Source of the DNA: an uncultured Burkholderiales bacterium
GTDB lineage: Bacteria; Pseudomonadota; Gammaproteobacteria; Burkholderiales; Casimicrobiaceae
DNA: 45,209 nt
Assembly: GCA_937944385.1 (NCBI GenBank)
Contig: CALDYQ010000058.1
Span: forward strand, 1 to 45,209
Reading direction: 5' to 3'
Positions within the stretch are counted from its first letter, which is position 1. Each line of letters opens with the position of its first letter. Below the pieces are notes generated by a model. That model was not told the DNA's origin and searched no databases. It worked only from the letters and a program-made list of their open reading frames with translations. Both the position numbers and the translations under genes were made by a program. This document shows positions 20,238 through 31,384 of the stretch, one piece after another.

Positions 20238-22051
20238 CAGAATCGCACGCCCACCGTGAAGCCGAGCGAGACCTTCCGGCGCGCCTCGGCCCAGGCGAGG
20301 TGCGCCGACAGGGCGCCGATCGGTGAGGCCCAGCGCACACCGGCCCCAATCGCGCCCTGTGCGCGATAGTCGGCGAGCCGTTCGCTCGCCCCGCCGGCAT
20401 CGACGAAGACCGTGCCGAAGAGCCGGCCGGTCTGCCACGGCAGCGGATGGGCGTATTCCAGCGTGCCGGTGGCGAGAAAACGCCCACCGGCCACGTAGCC
20501 GGGACTGGGCACGCCGAGGCCGTCCGTGCCGTAGCCGCGCACCGAGCCCTCACCGCCCGCACGGAACAGCACGGCCTGCGGGATGCGGGCACTGCGCGCG
20601 CCCACGATCTGCCCCACCTCGAGGCGGGCTTGCGCGAACCCCCCGTGCGCGAAGGGCCAAAACTCGCTCCCCCGCACGAGCACGCGGGCGAAGGGCTTGT
20701 TCTCACCGCTCGTCGTGAGCCCGAGGCTCAGATCGAGGGCCAGAGCCCGCCCAGCCATGGGAAACCTGCGGTCATCGAGCCGATCGCGCGCCCACGCGAA
20801 GTCGAGGAGAACGGCAGACGCCGAAAGCGTCTCGGCCGGTGATCGCACCGGATTGTCGACCCACTCGGCAGCGACCAACCAACGATCACGCTCGTCACGG
20901 GCGCGCCATTCGGCGCCAGCGCGCACGCGCCGACGGTCCATCGTGAGTCCGGTGAGCTCGGTCCGGCCGATCGCCAGCGAGCCGAGCACGCGCCAGTTCT
21001 CGGCAAGGGCGTAGGAGCTCACCTCCGAGACGAACGACCCATCGTCCCGCGCCCAGGTGAGACGGGTCTGAGCCTGCGCAGGAAGCCCCGGCAGCCGGAG
21101 CCACTGATGCTCGGCGGTGAGGCGTGGGCCGCCGACCGTGGAATAGCCGGGCCCGAGCAGGAGCCGGTGCTCGGGCGCCTCGGTCAGGTTCACCTCGAGC
21201 ATCGCCCGGGGCCGCGTGCCCGGGCCGCGGTCAGTGAGGATGGCCACCCCGCTCACGAGCCCCGAGGCGCGAATGCGCTGCTCGAACCGGGCGATCGCCT
21301 CAGCGGTGAGCGGCTCGCCCGGCGCGAGCGGATTCAAGCGCTCGATGAGCGCCTGGGGAAGCCGAGCGAGGCCACGGATCGCGAGGCCTTCGAAGCGGGC
21401 GAGGGGGCCGGGTGCGAGCGTGACCGAGAGATCGACCACCGCGACGGCGGCATCCACCTCGGCGGCCGAGGCTGCGACCCGCGCATCGAGGTAACCCGCT
21501 GCGCGGAACTCGCCTTCGACGAGCGCCTTGCCCTCGCGCCAGCGCTCGTCGTCGAAGGCGCTGCCCTCGGGCAGCGGAAAGCGCGCCAGGAGCCGATCGA
21601 GCAGCGCACTCGCCTCCGGCTCGGTCTCGCCCTCGAGCGTGAGCCGAAGCGTGCGCACCCGCGCCACAGGACCCGGGTCGATCTGCACGACGACCGCCCC
21701 CCCCTGTGTCGACACGCTGATCACGGGACTGAAATGGCCGGCGGTGGCGAGGATCTCGGCCAGTTGCGTCGGCGCCTCACGAATTAGCCGCTCACGCTCG
21801 GCCGGCCCCACCTCGGGCCGCAGCAAGAGCCGCGCAATGTCCGACCGGGCGAGCCGCTCGCGCAGCCGGGCATCGATCGCGCCACCGCTCGCGGCCTCGA
21901 AACGCACCGCGGCAATGACGGCTGGGGCCGCAGCCGCGGGCGCCTCGGCCTGCGCGTACCGCGCTCCCGGCGGGACGAGGGCGAGCCATGCCGCACCGAG
22001 CGTCCATCCAGCGAAACGGGCAAGGCGGCAGCCGCGGGCGTTCTGCTTCAT
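20237..22051 (-). CDS. tamA: Translocation and assembly module outer-membrane protein TamA
   Basis: The 604-residue Omp85-family barrel partners TamB. A signal peptide (MKQNARGCRLARFAGWTLGA and onwards, cut near AQA) is followed by three POTRA-like domains to about residue 270. The 16-strand barrel region comes next. The conserved Omp85 lid-lock motif appears as GSVRGYGTDGLG near residue 500, and the final strand ends in phenylalanine (VSLGFTVGVRF), the outer-membrane sorting signal. The length is near E. coli TamA (577). It is 69 bp downstream of gatB on the same strand and overlaps tamB, so TamA and TamB are made together. Confidence 0.93.
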   Translation of the reverse strand: MKQNARGCRLARFAGWTLGAAWLALVPPGARYAQAEAPAAAAPAVIAAVRFEAASGGAIDARLRERLARSDIARLLLRPEVGPAERERLIREAPTQLAEILATAGHFSPVISVSTQGGAVVVQIDPGPVARVRTLRLTLEGETEPEASALLDRLLARFPLPEGSAFDDERWREGKALVEGEFRAAGYLDARVAASAAEVDAAVAVVDLSVTLAPGPLARFEGLAIRGLARLPQALIERLNPLAPGEPLTAEAIARFEQRIRASGLVSGVAILTDRGPGTRPRAMLEVNLTEAPEHRLLLGPGYSTVGGPRLTAEHQWLRLPGLPAQAQTRLTWARDDGSFVSEVSSYALAENWRVLGSLAIGRTELTGLTMDRRRVRAGAEWRARDERDRWLVAAEWVDNPVRSPAETLSASAVLLDFAWARDRLDDRRFPMAGRALALDLSLGLTTSGENKPFARVLVRGSEFWPFAHGGFAQARLEVGQIVGARSARIPQAVLFRAGGEGSVRGYGTDGLGVPSPGYVAGGRFLATGTLEYAHPLPWQTGRLFGTVFVDAGGASERLADYRAQGAIGAGVRWASPIGALSAHLAWAEARRKVSLGFTVGVRF

Positions 22052-22120
22052 TTCTCACGCGGACTGCACGACGCGCGACCGAGTTCCATCCCTGTCTGCG
22101 CCAGTGTGCTCACCGCCCGA

Positions 22121-23584
22121 TCAGCCTCCGTTCGCAAGCCGCCGACGGATGATCTCGTTGACCTGCTGGGGGTTGGCCTTGCCGCCGCTCGCCTTCATGA
22201 CCTGCCCGACGATCGACATGAGCGCTTTCTCCTTGCCCGCGCGGTAGTCGGCGATTTGCGTGGCGCTGCGCGCGAGGACCTCATCGACGATCTTCTCGAT
22301 TGCGCCCGCATCGGTGATCTGCTCGAGCCCGCGCGCCTCGATCACGGCATCGGCGCTCGCGGCCTCGCCCTGCCAGAGCGCCTCGAACACGGTCTTGCCG
22401 ATCTTGTGGCTGATCGTGCCATCGGAGATGCGAGCGAGCAGCCCGGCGAGCTGCGCGGGCGTGACCGGGCAGGCCTCGATCGATTTCTCCTCGCAGTTCA
22501 ATGCGGCTGCGACCTCGCCGAGCAGCCAGTTGGCCGCGGGCTTGGCCTCGGCACCGGCGGCGAGCACCGCCTCGAAATACTCGGCCATCGCGCGATCGGT
22601 GACGAGCTGTGCTGCGTCATAAGCGGGCAGCCCGAGTTCGGTGACGTAGCGCAGGCGCTTCGCCTCGGGCAGTTCGGGCAGCGCGGCGCGCATCGCCTCG
22701 ACCTCGGCCTCGGTCACGACGAGCGGCGGCAGATCGGGGTCGGGGAAGTATCGATAGTCCATCGCCTCCTCCTTGCTGCGCATCGCGCGCGTCTCGCCGC
22801 TCGCCGGGTCGAAAAGCACCGTCGCCTGCACGATCGGCCGGCCGTCCTCGAGCTCGGCGATCTGCCAGCGCACCTCTGCTGCGATCGCCTGCTCGATGAA
22901 GCGGAAGCTGTTCAAGTTCTTGATCTCCCGGCGCGTACCGAGCTTCGCCTCCCCCGCCCGGCGTACCGAGACGTTCACATCGCAGCGGAAGGAGCCTTCC
23001 TGCAGGTTGCCATCGCAGATGTCGAGCCAGCGCACGAGGCCGTGGAGCGCGCGCGCGTAGGCCACGGCCTCCTCGGCCGAGGCCAGACAGGGCTCGGTGA
23101 CGATCTCGAGAAGCGGGGTACCCGCCCGGTTGAGATCCACCCCCGAGACATTGGGGACGAGGTCGTGCACGCTCTTGCCAGCGTCCTCCTCGAGGTGCGC
23201 TCGGACGAGGCGCACGGCCTTGGTCGTGCCGTCGGCGAGGGTGAACGTGATCGCCCCACCCTCGACGATCGGCGCTTCGTACTGCGAGATCTGGTAACCC
23301 TTGGGCAGATCGGGATAGAAGTAGTTCTTGCGCGCCATGATCGAGCGGCGACGCACGTTTGCACCGATCGCGAGCCCGAACCGAATGGCCCGCTCGACCG
23401 CGCCTCGGTTCATGACCGGCAGCGTGCCCGGGAGTGCCGCATCGACAAAGGCGACTTGCGTGTTCGGCGCCGCTCCAAAGGCGGTGGACGCCCCGCTGAA
23501 GATCTTCGAGCGGGTGGTGAGCTGGACGTGGGTCTCCAGCCCGATCACCACCTCCCAGCCGCGGGGGATGCCGGCGGCGCTCAT
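22121..23584 (-). CDS. gatB: Aspartyl/glutamyl-tRNA amidotransferase subunit B
   Basis: The 487-residue subunit binds and phosphorylates the mischarged Asp-tRNA(Asn) or Glu-tRNA(Gln) before amidation. The cradle domain begins [20 protein letters not shown], and the family signature containing [16 protein letters not shown] is at about residues 84-100. The C-terminal YqeY-like tail domain includes [20 protein letters not shown]. The ATG overlaps the gatA stop in ATGA, so A and B are coupled. The presence of all three subunits shows that the organism makes at least one of Asn-tRNA or Gln-tRNA by transamidation. Confidence 0.97.
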   Translation of the reverse strand: MSAAGIPRGWEVVIGLETHVQLTTRSKIFSGASTAFGAAPNTQVAFVDAALPGTLPVMNRGAVERAIRFGLAIGANVRRRSIMARKNYFYPDLPKGYQISQYEAPIVEGGAITFTLADGTTKAVRLVRAHLEEDAGKSVHDLVPNVSGVDLNRAGTPLLEIVTEPCLASAEEAVAYARALHGLVRWLDICDGNLQEGSFRCDVNVSVRRAGEAKLGTRREIKNLNSFRFIEQAIAAEVRWQIAELEDGRPIVQATVLFDPASGETRAMRSKEEAMDYRYFPDPDLPPLVVTEAEVEAMRAALPELPEAKRLRYVTELGLPAYDAAQLVTDRAMAEYFEAVLAAGAEAKPAANWLLGEVAAALNCEEKSIEACPVTPAQLAGLLARISDGTISHKIGKTVFEALWQGEAASADAVIEARGLEQITDAGAIEKIVDEVLARSATQIADYRAGKEKALMSIVGQVMKASGGKANPQQVNEIIRRRLANGG

Positions 23585-25107
23585 GCGGCACCTCCGGCCA
23601 TCGAAGCGCGCATCGGCTCGAGTGCGGGGCGGCGCATGTGCCAGTCGGTGGCCTGCTGGAAGCGGTGAGCGATCGCGAGCATGCGGGCCTCGTCGAGGTA
23701 GTTGCCGATGATCTGCAGCCCCACAGCCTGACCCTGGGCGTCCACGCCGCAGGGATGCGAGAGCGCGGGCTGCCCGGTGAGGTTCGCGCAGATCGTGAAG
23801 ATGTCGTTGAGATACATCTTGACCGGGTCGTCGCTCTTTGCGCCAAAGGCAAACGCGGTTTCGGGCGCGGTCGGGCCCATGACCACGTCACACTCGGCAT
23901 AGGCGCGCTTGAAGTCCTCGGCGATCAGGCGGCGGAGCTTGCCGGCCTGCAGATAGTAGGCGTCGTAATAGCCATGCGAGAGCACGTAGGTGCCGATCAG
24001 GATGCGGCGCTTGACCTCGGCGCCGAAGCCTTCGGCACGCGTCCTCTTGTACATGTCGAGCAGGTCGTCGTATTCCGCCGCACGATGGCCGTAGCGCACA
24101 CCATCGAAGCGCGAGAGGTTGCTCGAGGCCTCCGCCGGCGCGACGACGTAGTAAGCGGGGACGGAGTACTTCACGTTCGGCAGCGAGATCTCGACCGTGG
24201 TCGCGCCGAGCGCCCTGTAGACCTCGAGCGCCCCCTCGACCGCGGCAAGCACGCCCGAGTCCACCCCCTCGCCAAAAAATTCGCGCGGCAGCCCGATGCG
24301 CAGCCCGGCGAGCGGCTCTTCGAGCCGTCGCGTGTAGTCCTCGCGCGGCCGTTCGAGCGAGGTCGCGTCCCGCGGGTCGTGCCCAGCCATCGCGTTCAGG
24401 AGCAACGCGCAGTCCTCCGCCGTCCGCGCGAACGGGCCGGCCTGGTCGAGCGAGGAGGCGAAGGCGATGATGCCGTAGCGCGAACAGATGCCGTAGGTCG
24501 GCTTGAGACCGGTGAGGTTGCAGAACATCGCCGGCTGGCGGATCGAGCCGCCGGTGTCGGTGCCGGTCGTCGCCGGGGCCAGCCCCGCCGCAACCGCCGC
24601 CGCCGAGCCCCCCGAGGAGCCCCCAGGCACACGGTTCAGGTCGAAGGGGTTTCTGACCGGGCCGAAGTACGAGGTCTCGTTCGACGAACCCATCGCGAAT
24701 TCGTCCATGTTGAGCTTGCCGAGCGTGACCATGCCCGCCCGCGTCATCGACTCGACGACGCTCGCGGTGTAGGGCGCCACGAAGTTGGCGAGCATGCGGG
24801 AGCCGCAGGTCGTCCGCCAGCCCTCGATCAAGTAGATGTCCTTGTGCGCAACCGGCACACCGAGCAGCGGCGCAGCTTCACCGTCTTCCCCCCGGGCGCG
24901 CCGCGCATCGGCCGCACGCGCCTCGGCGAGCGTGCGCTCGGGGTCGAGCGTGATGAAGGCGTTGAGGGTCGGATTCAGAATCTCGGCCCGCGCCAGGTAG
25001 TGCCGTGCGAGTTCCTCTGCGCTCACCTGCCGCGCTTCGAGCGCACGCTTCGTCTGGGCGACGGTGGCGAAACTGTCCCAGCCGCTCTGCGTTCCAGCGA
25101 CGCTCAT
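23581..25107 (-). CDS. gatA: Aspartyl/glutamyl-tRNA amidotransferase subunit A
   Basis: The 508-residue amidase releases ammonia from glutamine for the GatB reaction. The start is the ATG at 25107, overlapping the gatC stop. The amidase-signature triad is visible: lysine in [14 protein letters not shown] (near residue 85), and the cis-serine and nucleophilic serine in [14 protein letters not shown] and [12 protein letters not shown]. The C-terminus includes [13 protein letters not shown] and the substrate-side segment [18 protein letters not shown]. It is slightly longer than typical GatA (about 485), mainly at the C-terminus. Confidence 0.97.
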   Translation of the reverse strand: MSVAGTQSGWDSFATVAQTKRALEARQVSAEELARHYLARAEILNPTLNAFITLDPERTLAEARAADARRARGEDGEAAPLLGVPVAHKDIYLIEGWRTTCGSRMLANFVAPYTASVVESMTRAGMVTLGKLNMDEFAMGSSNETSYFGPVRNPFDLNRVPGGSSGGSAAAVAAGLAPATTGTDTGGSIRQPAMFCNLTGLKPTYGICSRYGIIAFASSLDQAGPFARTAEDCALLLNAMAGHDPRDATSLERPREDYTRRLEEPLAGLRIGLPREFFGEGVDSGVLAAVEGALEVYRALGATTVEISLPNVKYSVPAYYVVAPAEASSNLSRFDGVRYGHRAAEYDDLLDMYKRTRAEGFGAEVKRRILIGTYVLSHGYYDAYYLQAGKLRRLIAEDFKRAYAECDVVMGPTAPETAFAFGAKSDDPVKMYLNDIFTICANLTGQPALSHPCGVDAQGQAVGLQIIGNYLDEARMLAIAHRFQQATDWHMRRPALEPMRASMAGGAA

Positions 25108-25391
25108 TCGATCACCTTCGGTACGAGAAAGTGGCCGGCCTCGCTGGCTGGAGCATTGGCGAGCAGCGCCTCGCGCCGGTCGGGCTCGGTGACCGCGTCG
25201 GGCCGGAGCGCGAGTGTCATGTCGAGCCCGTGGGTCATGGGGGCAACGCCCTGGGTATCGACCGCCCGCATCTCTTCGATCAGGCGAAAGATGCCGGTGA
25301 GCTTGGCTTCGACGTCGTGGACGTCGCTGGGCGTGACCGCAATGCGCGCAAGATGCGCGATGCGCTCGATGTCGTTCGAGGAAAGACTCAT
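25104..25391 (-). CDS. gatC: Aspartyl/glutamyl-tRNA amidotransferase subunit C
   Basis: The 95-residue subunit wraps around the GatA-GatB interface and stabilises GatA. The start is the ATG at 25391, the first residue of the family N-terminus [19 protein letters not shown]. The rest shows the family pattern of a short helical region ([20 protein letters not shown]), then the [20 protein letters not shown] segment and a C-terminal FLVPKVIE strand. It is the promoter-proximal gene of gatC-gatA-gatB and diverges from mreB. No strong ribosome-binding site is seen. Confidence 0.95.
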   Translation of the reverse strand: MSLSSNDIERIAHLARIAVTPSDVHDVEAKLTGIFRLIEEMRAVDTQGVAPMTHGLDMTLALRPDAVTEPDRREALLANAPASEAGHFLVPKVIE

Positions 25392-26812
<1,421 letters not shown>

Positions 26813-26835
26813 TCGGCCGCGCCTGACGTGACGCC

Positions 26836-27750
26836 ATGTCGAACCGCGTCACCTCCCTGCCCACCGAGCCGCCGCCGTTCTTCCGGCGGGGGCTGTCGCC
26901 GTTCGCCCGGCTGACGATCTTCGGACTCGCCTCGGTGGTGCTCATGTTCATCGATGGGCAGTTCAAGACGCTCGAGACGGTACGGCGGGCCGTGGCCACG
27001 GCGCTCTACCCGGCCCAGCAGGCCGCGCTCTGGCCGGCGCAGGCCGTGCAGGCGATCGGCGAGTTCTTCGACAGCCGTGCCGCGCTGCGCAGCGAAAACG
27101 AGCGATTGAAGGCCGAACTGCTGATCGCAAGCCAGGTCGCGCAGGCCGCTCGCGCCGCGCAGGCCGAGCTCGCCCAGCTGCGGGCGCTCACCGATGTCGC
27201 ACGCTCCACGGCCGGCGCGCAGCGATCGCGGGTGCTCTTCCCGAGCCGCGACCCCTTTTCGCAGAAGGTGTTCATCGATCGCGCCGGGCATGATTTCGAA
27301 GCCGGCGTGGCCGTCATCGACGAGCGGGGCCTGCTCGGTCAGGTCACCCGTGTGCATCCGCTCCTGGCCGAGGTGACCTTGGTCACTGAGAAGGAATTCG
27401 CCGTCCCGGTGAAGGTGGAGCGCACCGGAATGCGCGCGATCCTCTTCGGGCGTGGCCCGGGCAAGGCACCGGAGCTGCGCTTCGTGCCGACGAGCGCCGA
27501 TCTGCGCGCGGGCGACGTGCTGCTCACCTCGGGCATCGATGGCGTCTACCCGGCCAACGTGCACGTGGCGACGGTGGAGACGCCGCGGCGCGACCCCGAG
27601 AGCGTGTTCGTGACGGTGGAGGCGACGCCGGTCGCGGGCCTCACGAGCGCCAGCCACGTGCTCGTGCTGCCGCGTCAGACGCCGCTGCCGCCGATGCCTG
27701 CGGCGGAGACCGACCCGCCCCGCAAGCAGGACGCCCGGCGGCGGCAATAG
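26836..27750 (+). CDS. mreC: Rod-shape-determining protein MreC
   Basis: The 304-residue bitopic protein activates the PBP2-RodA synthase from the periplasmic side. One N-terminal membrane helix (LTIFGLASVVLMFIDGQF) is followed by a coiled coil with RSENERLKAELLIASQVAQA. The double beta-barrel periplasmic domain then follows, with GVAVIDERGLLGQVTRVHP and GDVLLTSGIDGVYPANVHVA. The final 30 residues are proline-rich and basic (ending PPRKQDARRRQ) and probably unstructured. It is 23 bp after mreB and 4 bp before mreD. Confidence 0.96.
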   Translation: MSNRVTSLPTEPPPFFRRGLSPFARLTIFGLASVVLMFIDGQFKTLETVRRAVATALYPAQQAALWPAQAVQAIGEFFDSRAALRSENERLKAELLIASQVAQAARAAQAELAQLRALTDVARSTAGAQRSRVLFPSRDPFSQKVFIDRAGHDFEAGVAVIDERGLLGQVTRVHPLLAEVTLVTEKEFAVPVKVERTGMRAILFGRGPGKAPELRFVPTSADLRAGDVLLTSGIDGVYPANVHVATVETPRRDPESVFVTVEATPVAGLTSASHVLVLPRQTPLPPMPAAETDPPRKQDARRRQ

Positions 27751-27754
27751 CACC

Positions 27755-28297
27755 ATGGCGCTCTTCCAATTTCCCGCTGCCCCGGCGTTCGACATCGCCC
27801 GCCCGGAGGACATCCTCCTTCCGCCGCGGGCCTGGTTCGTGGCCTTCACGCTCGGGCTCGCCTTCATCCTCAACCTGATGCCGCTCACGGGGCTCTGGCT
27901 TGCGCTCCGGCCGGACTTCTTTGCGATCGTGCTGCTCTACTGGTGCATCCACCATCCGCGCTGGATCGGCGTCGGCGTGGCCTGGCTCTGCGGCCTGCTC
28001 ACCGACGTGGCGGAAGCCAACCTGTTCGGCCAGCATGCGCTTGCCTACACGTTGCTCGGCTTCTCGGCCGAGTATTTCCACCGACGCGTGCTGCGCTTTC
28101 CGCTCTGGCATCAGGCGCTTCACGTGCTCACGATCCTGCTCGCCACGCAGCTCGTCGTGCTGGTGCTGCGGCTCATGAGCGGCGCCTCGCTGCCGAGCCT
28201 CATCTTCCTGCTGTCGAGCGTGTCGAGCGCGCTCATCTGGCCAGTCGCCTCGATGCTGCTGCAGTGGCCGCAGCGCGTGCGTTCGCTCACCGACTGA
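27755..28297 (+). CDS. mreD: Rod-shape-determining protein MreD
   Basis: The 180-residue inner-membrane protein works with MreC in the elongasome. It is almost entirely hydrophobic, with about five to six membrane helices, starting after a short N-terminus that holds the typical betaproteobacterial ILLPPRAWFVAFTLGLAFIL. The segment LYWCIHHPRWIGVGVAWLCG and the following LLTDVAEANLFGQHALAYTL match the conserved D-x-x-x-x-x-x-G-x-H/x-A region of MreD. It lies between mreC and mrdA, with only 4 and 13 bp gaps. Confidence 0.94.
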   Translation: MALFQFPAAPAFDIARPEDILLPPRAWFVAFTLGLAFILNLMPLTGLWLALRPDFFAIVLLYWCIHHPRWIGVGVAWLCGLLTDVAEANLFGQHALAYTLLGFSAEYFHRRVLRFPLWHQALHVLTILLATQLVVLVLRLMSGASLPSLIFLLSSVSSALIWPVASMLLQWPQRVRSLTD

Positions 28298-28310
28298 GGC
28301 GGCACAGCGC

Positions 28311-30257
28311 ATGGCGGCCGAATTCCGACACCCCGAAGCCGAGCTAGCCCGCTTCCAGCAGCGGCTTCTGATCGCCGGTGCGGTGATCCTCGCGGCCTTT
28401 GCGCTCATCTTCGGCCGCTTCTTCTATCTGCAGGTCGTCCAGCACAAGCACTTTGCCAGGCTGGCCGAGGCCAACCGCATCGATGTCCAGCCCGAGCCGC
28501 CCAACCGCGGCATCATCACCGACCGCAACGGCATCGTGCTCGCGAGCAACTACTCGGCCTACACGCTCGAGTTGAACCCGCAGAAGATCGCGAACCTCGA
28601 GCGTGCGATCGACGAGTTGGCCAACATCATCGAGATTGCACCACGTGAACGTCGGCGCTTCAAGCGGCTCTACGAAGAATTCCGGACCGCCGAATCGATC
28701 ACGCTCAAGAGCCGCCTGACCGACGAGGAGGTCGCCCGCGTCACGGCCAATCGCTACCGGCTGCCGGGCGTGGAGATCAAGGCGCGCCTGTTCCGGCACT
28801 ATCCGTTCGGGGAGACGGCCTCACACGTGCTGGGCTACATCGGCCGCATCAGCCAGGCCGACAAGGACAAGCTCACCGAGCAGGGCCTGTGGTCGGAGTA
28901 CAAGGGCTCGGACTACATCGGCAAGGTCGGCGTCGAGCTCACCTACGAGCGCGAACTGCGCGGCCGCGCCGGACAGGTGGAAGTCGAGGTCGATGCGGCG
29001 CGGCGCGTGATCCGGACGCTCTCGCGTACACCTTCGGTCCCGGGCAACAACCTGCAACTTTCGATCGACATCCGTCTGCAAAAGCTCGCCGAGCAGGCCT
29101 TCGGCGGCCGGCGCGGGGCGCTGGTGGCGATCGAGCCGTCCACGGGCGACGTGCTCGCCTTCGTGAGCCAACCCGGCTACGACCCGAATCTCTTCGTCGA
29201 CGGCATCGACCCGCAGAGCTGGGAGGCGTTGAACACCTCGCCGGACAAGCCGCTCTTGAACCGGCCGCTCCAGGGCACCTATCCGCCGGGATCGACCTAC
29301 AAGCCGTTCATGGCCTTGATGGCGCTGGAGTTCGGTCTACGTACCGAGCGGCAGACGATCGTCGATCCGGGCTACTTCCGGCTCGGCAACACGGTCTGGC
29401 GCGACTCCAAGCCCTCGGGCAACGGGCTGGTCGATCTGCCGAAATCGATCGCTGTGTCGAGCGATGTCTATTACTATCAGCTTGCCACCGAGCTCGACCC
29501 GGACCGCTGGGCCGAGTTCATGCGCGGCTTTGGCTTCGGCGTGAAGACCGGCATCGACATCGAGGGCGAGCTGCCCGGCATCATTCCCGACCGGGCCTGG
29601 AAGGCCAGGCGCTTCCCGAAGGACCCGAAGCTGCACATCGGTGACCAGGTGTCGATGGGCATTGGGCAAGGCTTCAACACCTTTACGCCGTTGCAGCTCG
29701 CCTACGGCACGGCGGTGCTCGCGAATCGCGGCGTGGCCTTCAAGCCGCACCTCGTGCGCCAAATCCAGGATGTGCAGACGGGTCGATGGCGGCTCACCGA
29801 GCCAACCCCAGCGTACACGCTCAAGTTCAAGGAGGCGCACATCGACGCGGTGGTACGCGGCATGGTCGGCGTGGTGCAGGCGGGGACCGCGGCTGCAGGT
29901 TTCAAAGGGGCGACCTACACGAGTGCCGGCAAGACGGGCACGGCCCAGGTCTTCGGTCTCAAGGGGGGTGACTACGTCGAGAGCCGCGTGGCGGAGCGGC
30001 TGCGCGACCACTCTTGGTACATCGCCTACGCACCGGTGGACAAGCCGAAGATCGCGATGGCGGTGTTCGTGGAGAACGGCGGTTTCGGTGCACGTGCCGC
30101 CGTGCCGATCGCGCGTCGCGTGCTCGATGCCTTCTTCGATCCAGCCCAGCTGGATCGGGTGATCAAGCCGGCCGAGGCCACCGCGGCACTCGCACGCCCG
30201 GCGGATTTGACTCGGGTGGCCACGAGCGCACACGCCGGGGAGACCGCAAGCCGATGA
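28311..30257 (+). CDS. mrdA: Penicillin-binding protein 2 (elongation transpeptidase)
   Basis: The 648-residue class B PBP crosslinks peptidoglycan during cell elongation, together with RodA. A single membrane anchor (LIAGAVILAAFALIFGRFFY) is followed by the pedestal, with NRGIITDRNGIVLASNYSAY. The transpeptidase motifs are all present: STYK in PPGSTYKPFMALM near residue 330, SSD in AVSSDVYYYQ near 385, and KTG in SAGKTGTAQVF near 545. The C-terminal tail after residue 620 is alanine/threonine-rich. The stop overlaps the rodA start in ATGA, so enzyme and glycosyltransferase are translationally coupled. Confidence 0.98.
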   Translation: MAAEFRHPEAELARFQQRLLIAGAVILAAFALIFGRFFYLQVVQHKHFARLAEANRIDVQPEPPNRGIITDRNGIVLASNYSAYTLELNPQKIANLERAIDELANIIEIAPRERRRFKRLYEEFRTAESITLKSRLTDEEVARVTANRYRLPGVEIKARLFRHYPFGETASHVLGYIGRISQADKDKLTEQGLWSEYKGSDYIGKVGVELTYERELRGRAGQVEVEVDAARRVIRTLSRTPSVPGNNLQLSIDIRLQKLAEQAFGGRRGALVAIEPSTGDVLAFVSQPGYDPNLFVDGIDPQSWEALNTSPDKPLLNRPLQGTYPPGSTYKPFMALMALEFGLRTERQTIVDPGYFRLGNTVWRDSKPSGNGLVDLPKSIAVSSDVYYYQLATELDPDRWAEFMRGFGFGVKTGIDIEGELPGIIPDRAWKARRFPKDPKLHIGDQVSMGIGQGFNTFTPLQLAYGTAVLANRGVAFKPHLVRQIQDVQTGRWRLTEPTPAYTLKFKEAHIDAVVRGMVGVVQAGTAAAGFKGATYTSAGKTGTAQVFGLKGGDYVESRVAERLRDHSWYIAYAPVDKPKIAMAVFVENGGFGARAAVPIARRVLDAFFDPAQLDRVIKPAEATAALARPADLTRVATSAHAGETASR

Positions 30258-31384
30258 ACACCATGGCAGAACACGCCCAACCGCTCCGCCGGTGGTGGCA
30301 CCAGATCACCGCCCATGTCGATCCTGCGCTCTTCGCGATCGTCATGGCCATCGCTGTGCTCGGCCTGCTGGTGCTCTACAGCGCGGCCAACGAGATGAGC
30401 TCGCGTGTGATGGGCCAAACCGAGAAGATGCTCGTTGCCATCGGTGTCATGCTGGTCATCGCCAATTGCTCGCCGCAGTTCATCCTGCGCTTTGCGGTGC
30501 CGCTCTACATCGTCGGCGTCGTGCTCCTGCTCGGCGTCGCCGTGGGCGGCGAGGTCATCAAGGGCGCGCGCCGGTGGCTCAAGATCCCCGGCGTGGGCAA
30601 TGTCCAGCCGTCCGAGCTCATGAAGATCGCGCTGCCCTTGATCCTCGCCTGGTACTTCGAGAAGCACGAAGGCATGATTCACTGGCGCAACTTCGCGGTG
30701 GCGGCCATCCTCATTGCGATTCCGTTCGCGCTGATCGTGCGGCAGCCGGATCTCGGCACCTCGCTGCTCGTGGGGGCATGTGGCTTCTACATCCTCTATC
30801 TCGCCGGGCTCGACTGGCGCATCATCGTGGGCGGTGCGCTCGCCGCCGCGCTCGTGGTGTTCGGCGCCTGGGAGTTCAACTGGCTGCACGACTACCAGAA
30901 GCAGCGCATCCTCACGGTCTTCAACCCGTCGCGGGATGCCCAGGACGCGGGCTGGCACACGATCCAGGCCGCGATCGCCATCGGCGCCGGCGGCGTGCTC
31001 GGCAAGGGCTGGCTCAACGGCAGCCAGACGCACCTCGAGTTCCTGCCCGAGCGACACACCGACTTCATCATCGCGGTCTATGGCGAAGAATTCGGCCTGC
31101 TTGGCGTGAGCGTGCTGCTCGTGCTCTATCTGATGCTGCTCGGCCGGTGCTTCGTGATCGCGCTGCGCGCCTCCACACTCGCCGGGCGACTCATGGCCGG
31201 CGCGATGGCGCTCATGTTCTTCACCTATGCCTTCGTCAACATGGGCATGGTGAGCGGACTCCTGCCAGTGGTGGGTGTGCCGCTGCCATTCGTGAGCTAC
31301 GGCGGCACGGCGATGATGACGCTGTTCATCGCGGTGGGCATCCTCATGAGCGTGGCCACGCACAGAAAGCTGGTGTCATCATGA
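30254..31384 (+). CDS. rodA: Peptidoglycan glycosyltransferase RodA (SEDS family)
   Basis: The 376-residue polytopic protein polymerises lipid II glycans in partnership with PBP2. The start is the ATG at 30254, coupled to mrdA. The ATG at 30263 is also possible. SEDS features include about ten membrane helices, the conserved Asp segment IVRQPDLGTSLLVGACGFYI, the extracellular loop with KGWLNGSQTHLEFLPERHTD, and the C-terminal LPVVGVPLPFVSYGGTAMMT followed by SVATHRK. These regions contain the residues needed for glycosyltransferase activity in characterised RodA proteins. It overlaps rlpA by 4 bp. Confidence 0.97.
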   Translation: MNTMAEHAQPLRRWWHQITAHVDPALFAIVMAIAVLGLLVLYSAANEMSSRVMGQTEKMLVAIGVMLVIANCSPQFILRFAVPLYIVGVVLLLGVAVGGEVIKGARRWLKIPGVGNVQPSELMKIALPLILAWYFEKHEGMIHWRNFAVAAILIAIPFALIVRQPDLGTSLLVGACGFYILYLAGLDWRIIVGGALAAALVVFGAWEFNWLHDYQKQRILTVFNPSRDAQDAGWHTIQAAIAIGAGGVLGKGWLNGSQTHLEFLPERHTDFIIAVYGEEFGLLGVSVLLVLYLMLLGRCFVIALRASTLAGRLMAGAMALMFFTYAFVNMGMVSGLLPVVGVPLPFVSYGGTAMMTLFIAVGILMSVATHRKLVSS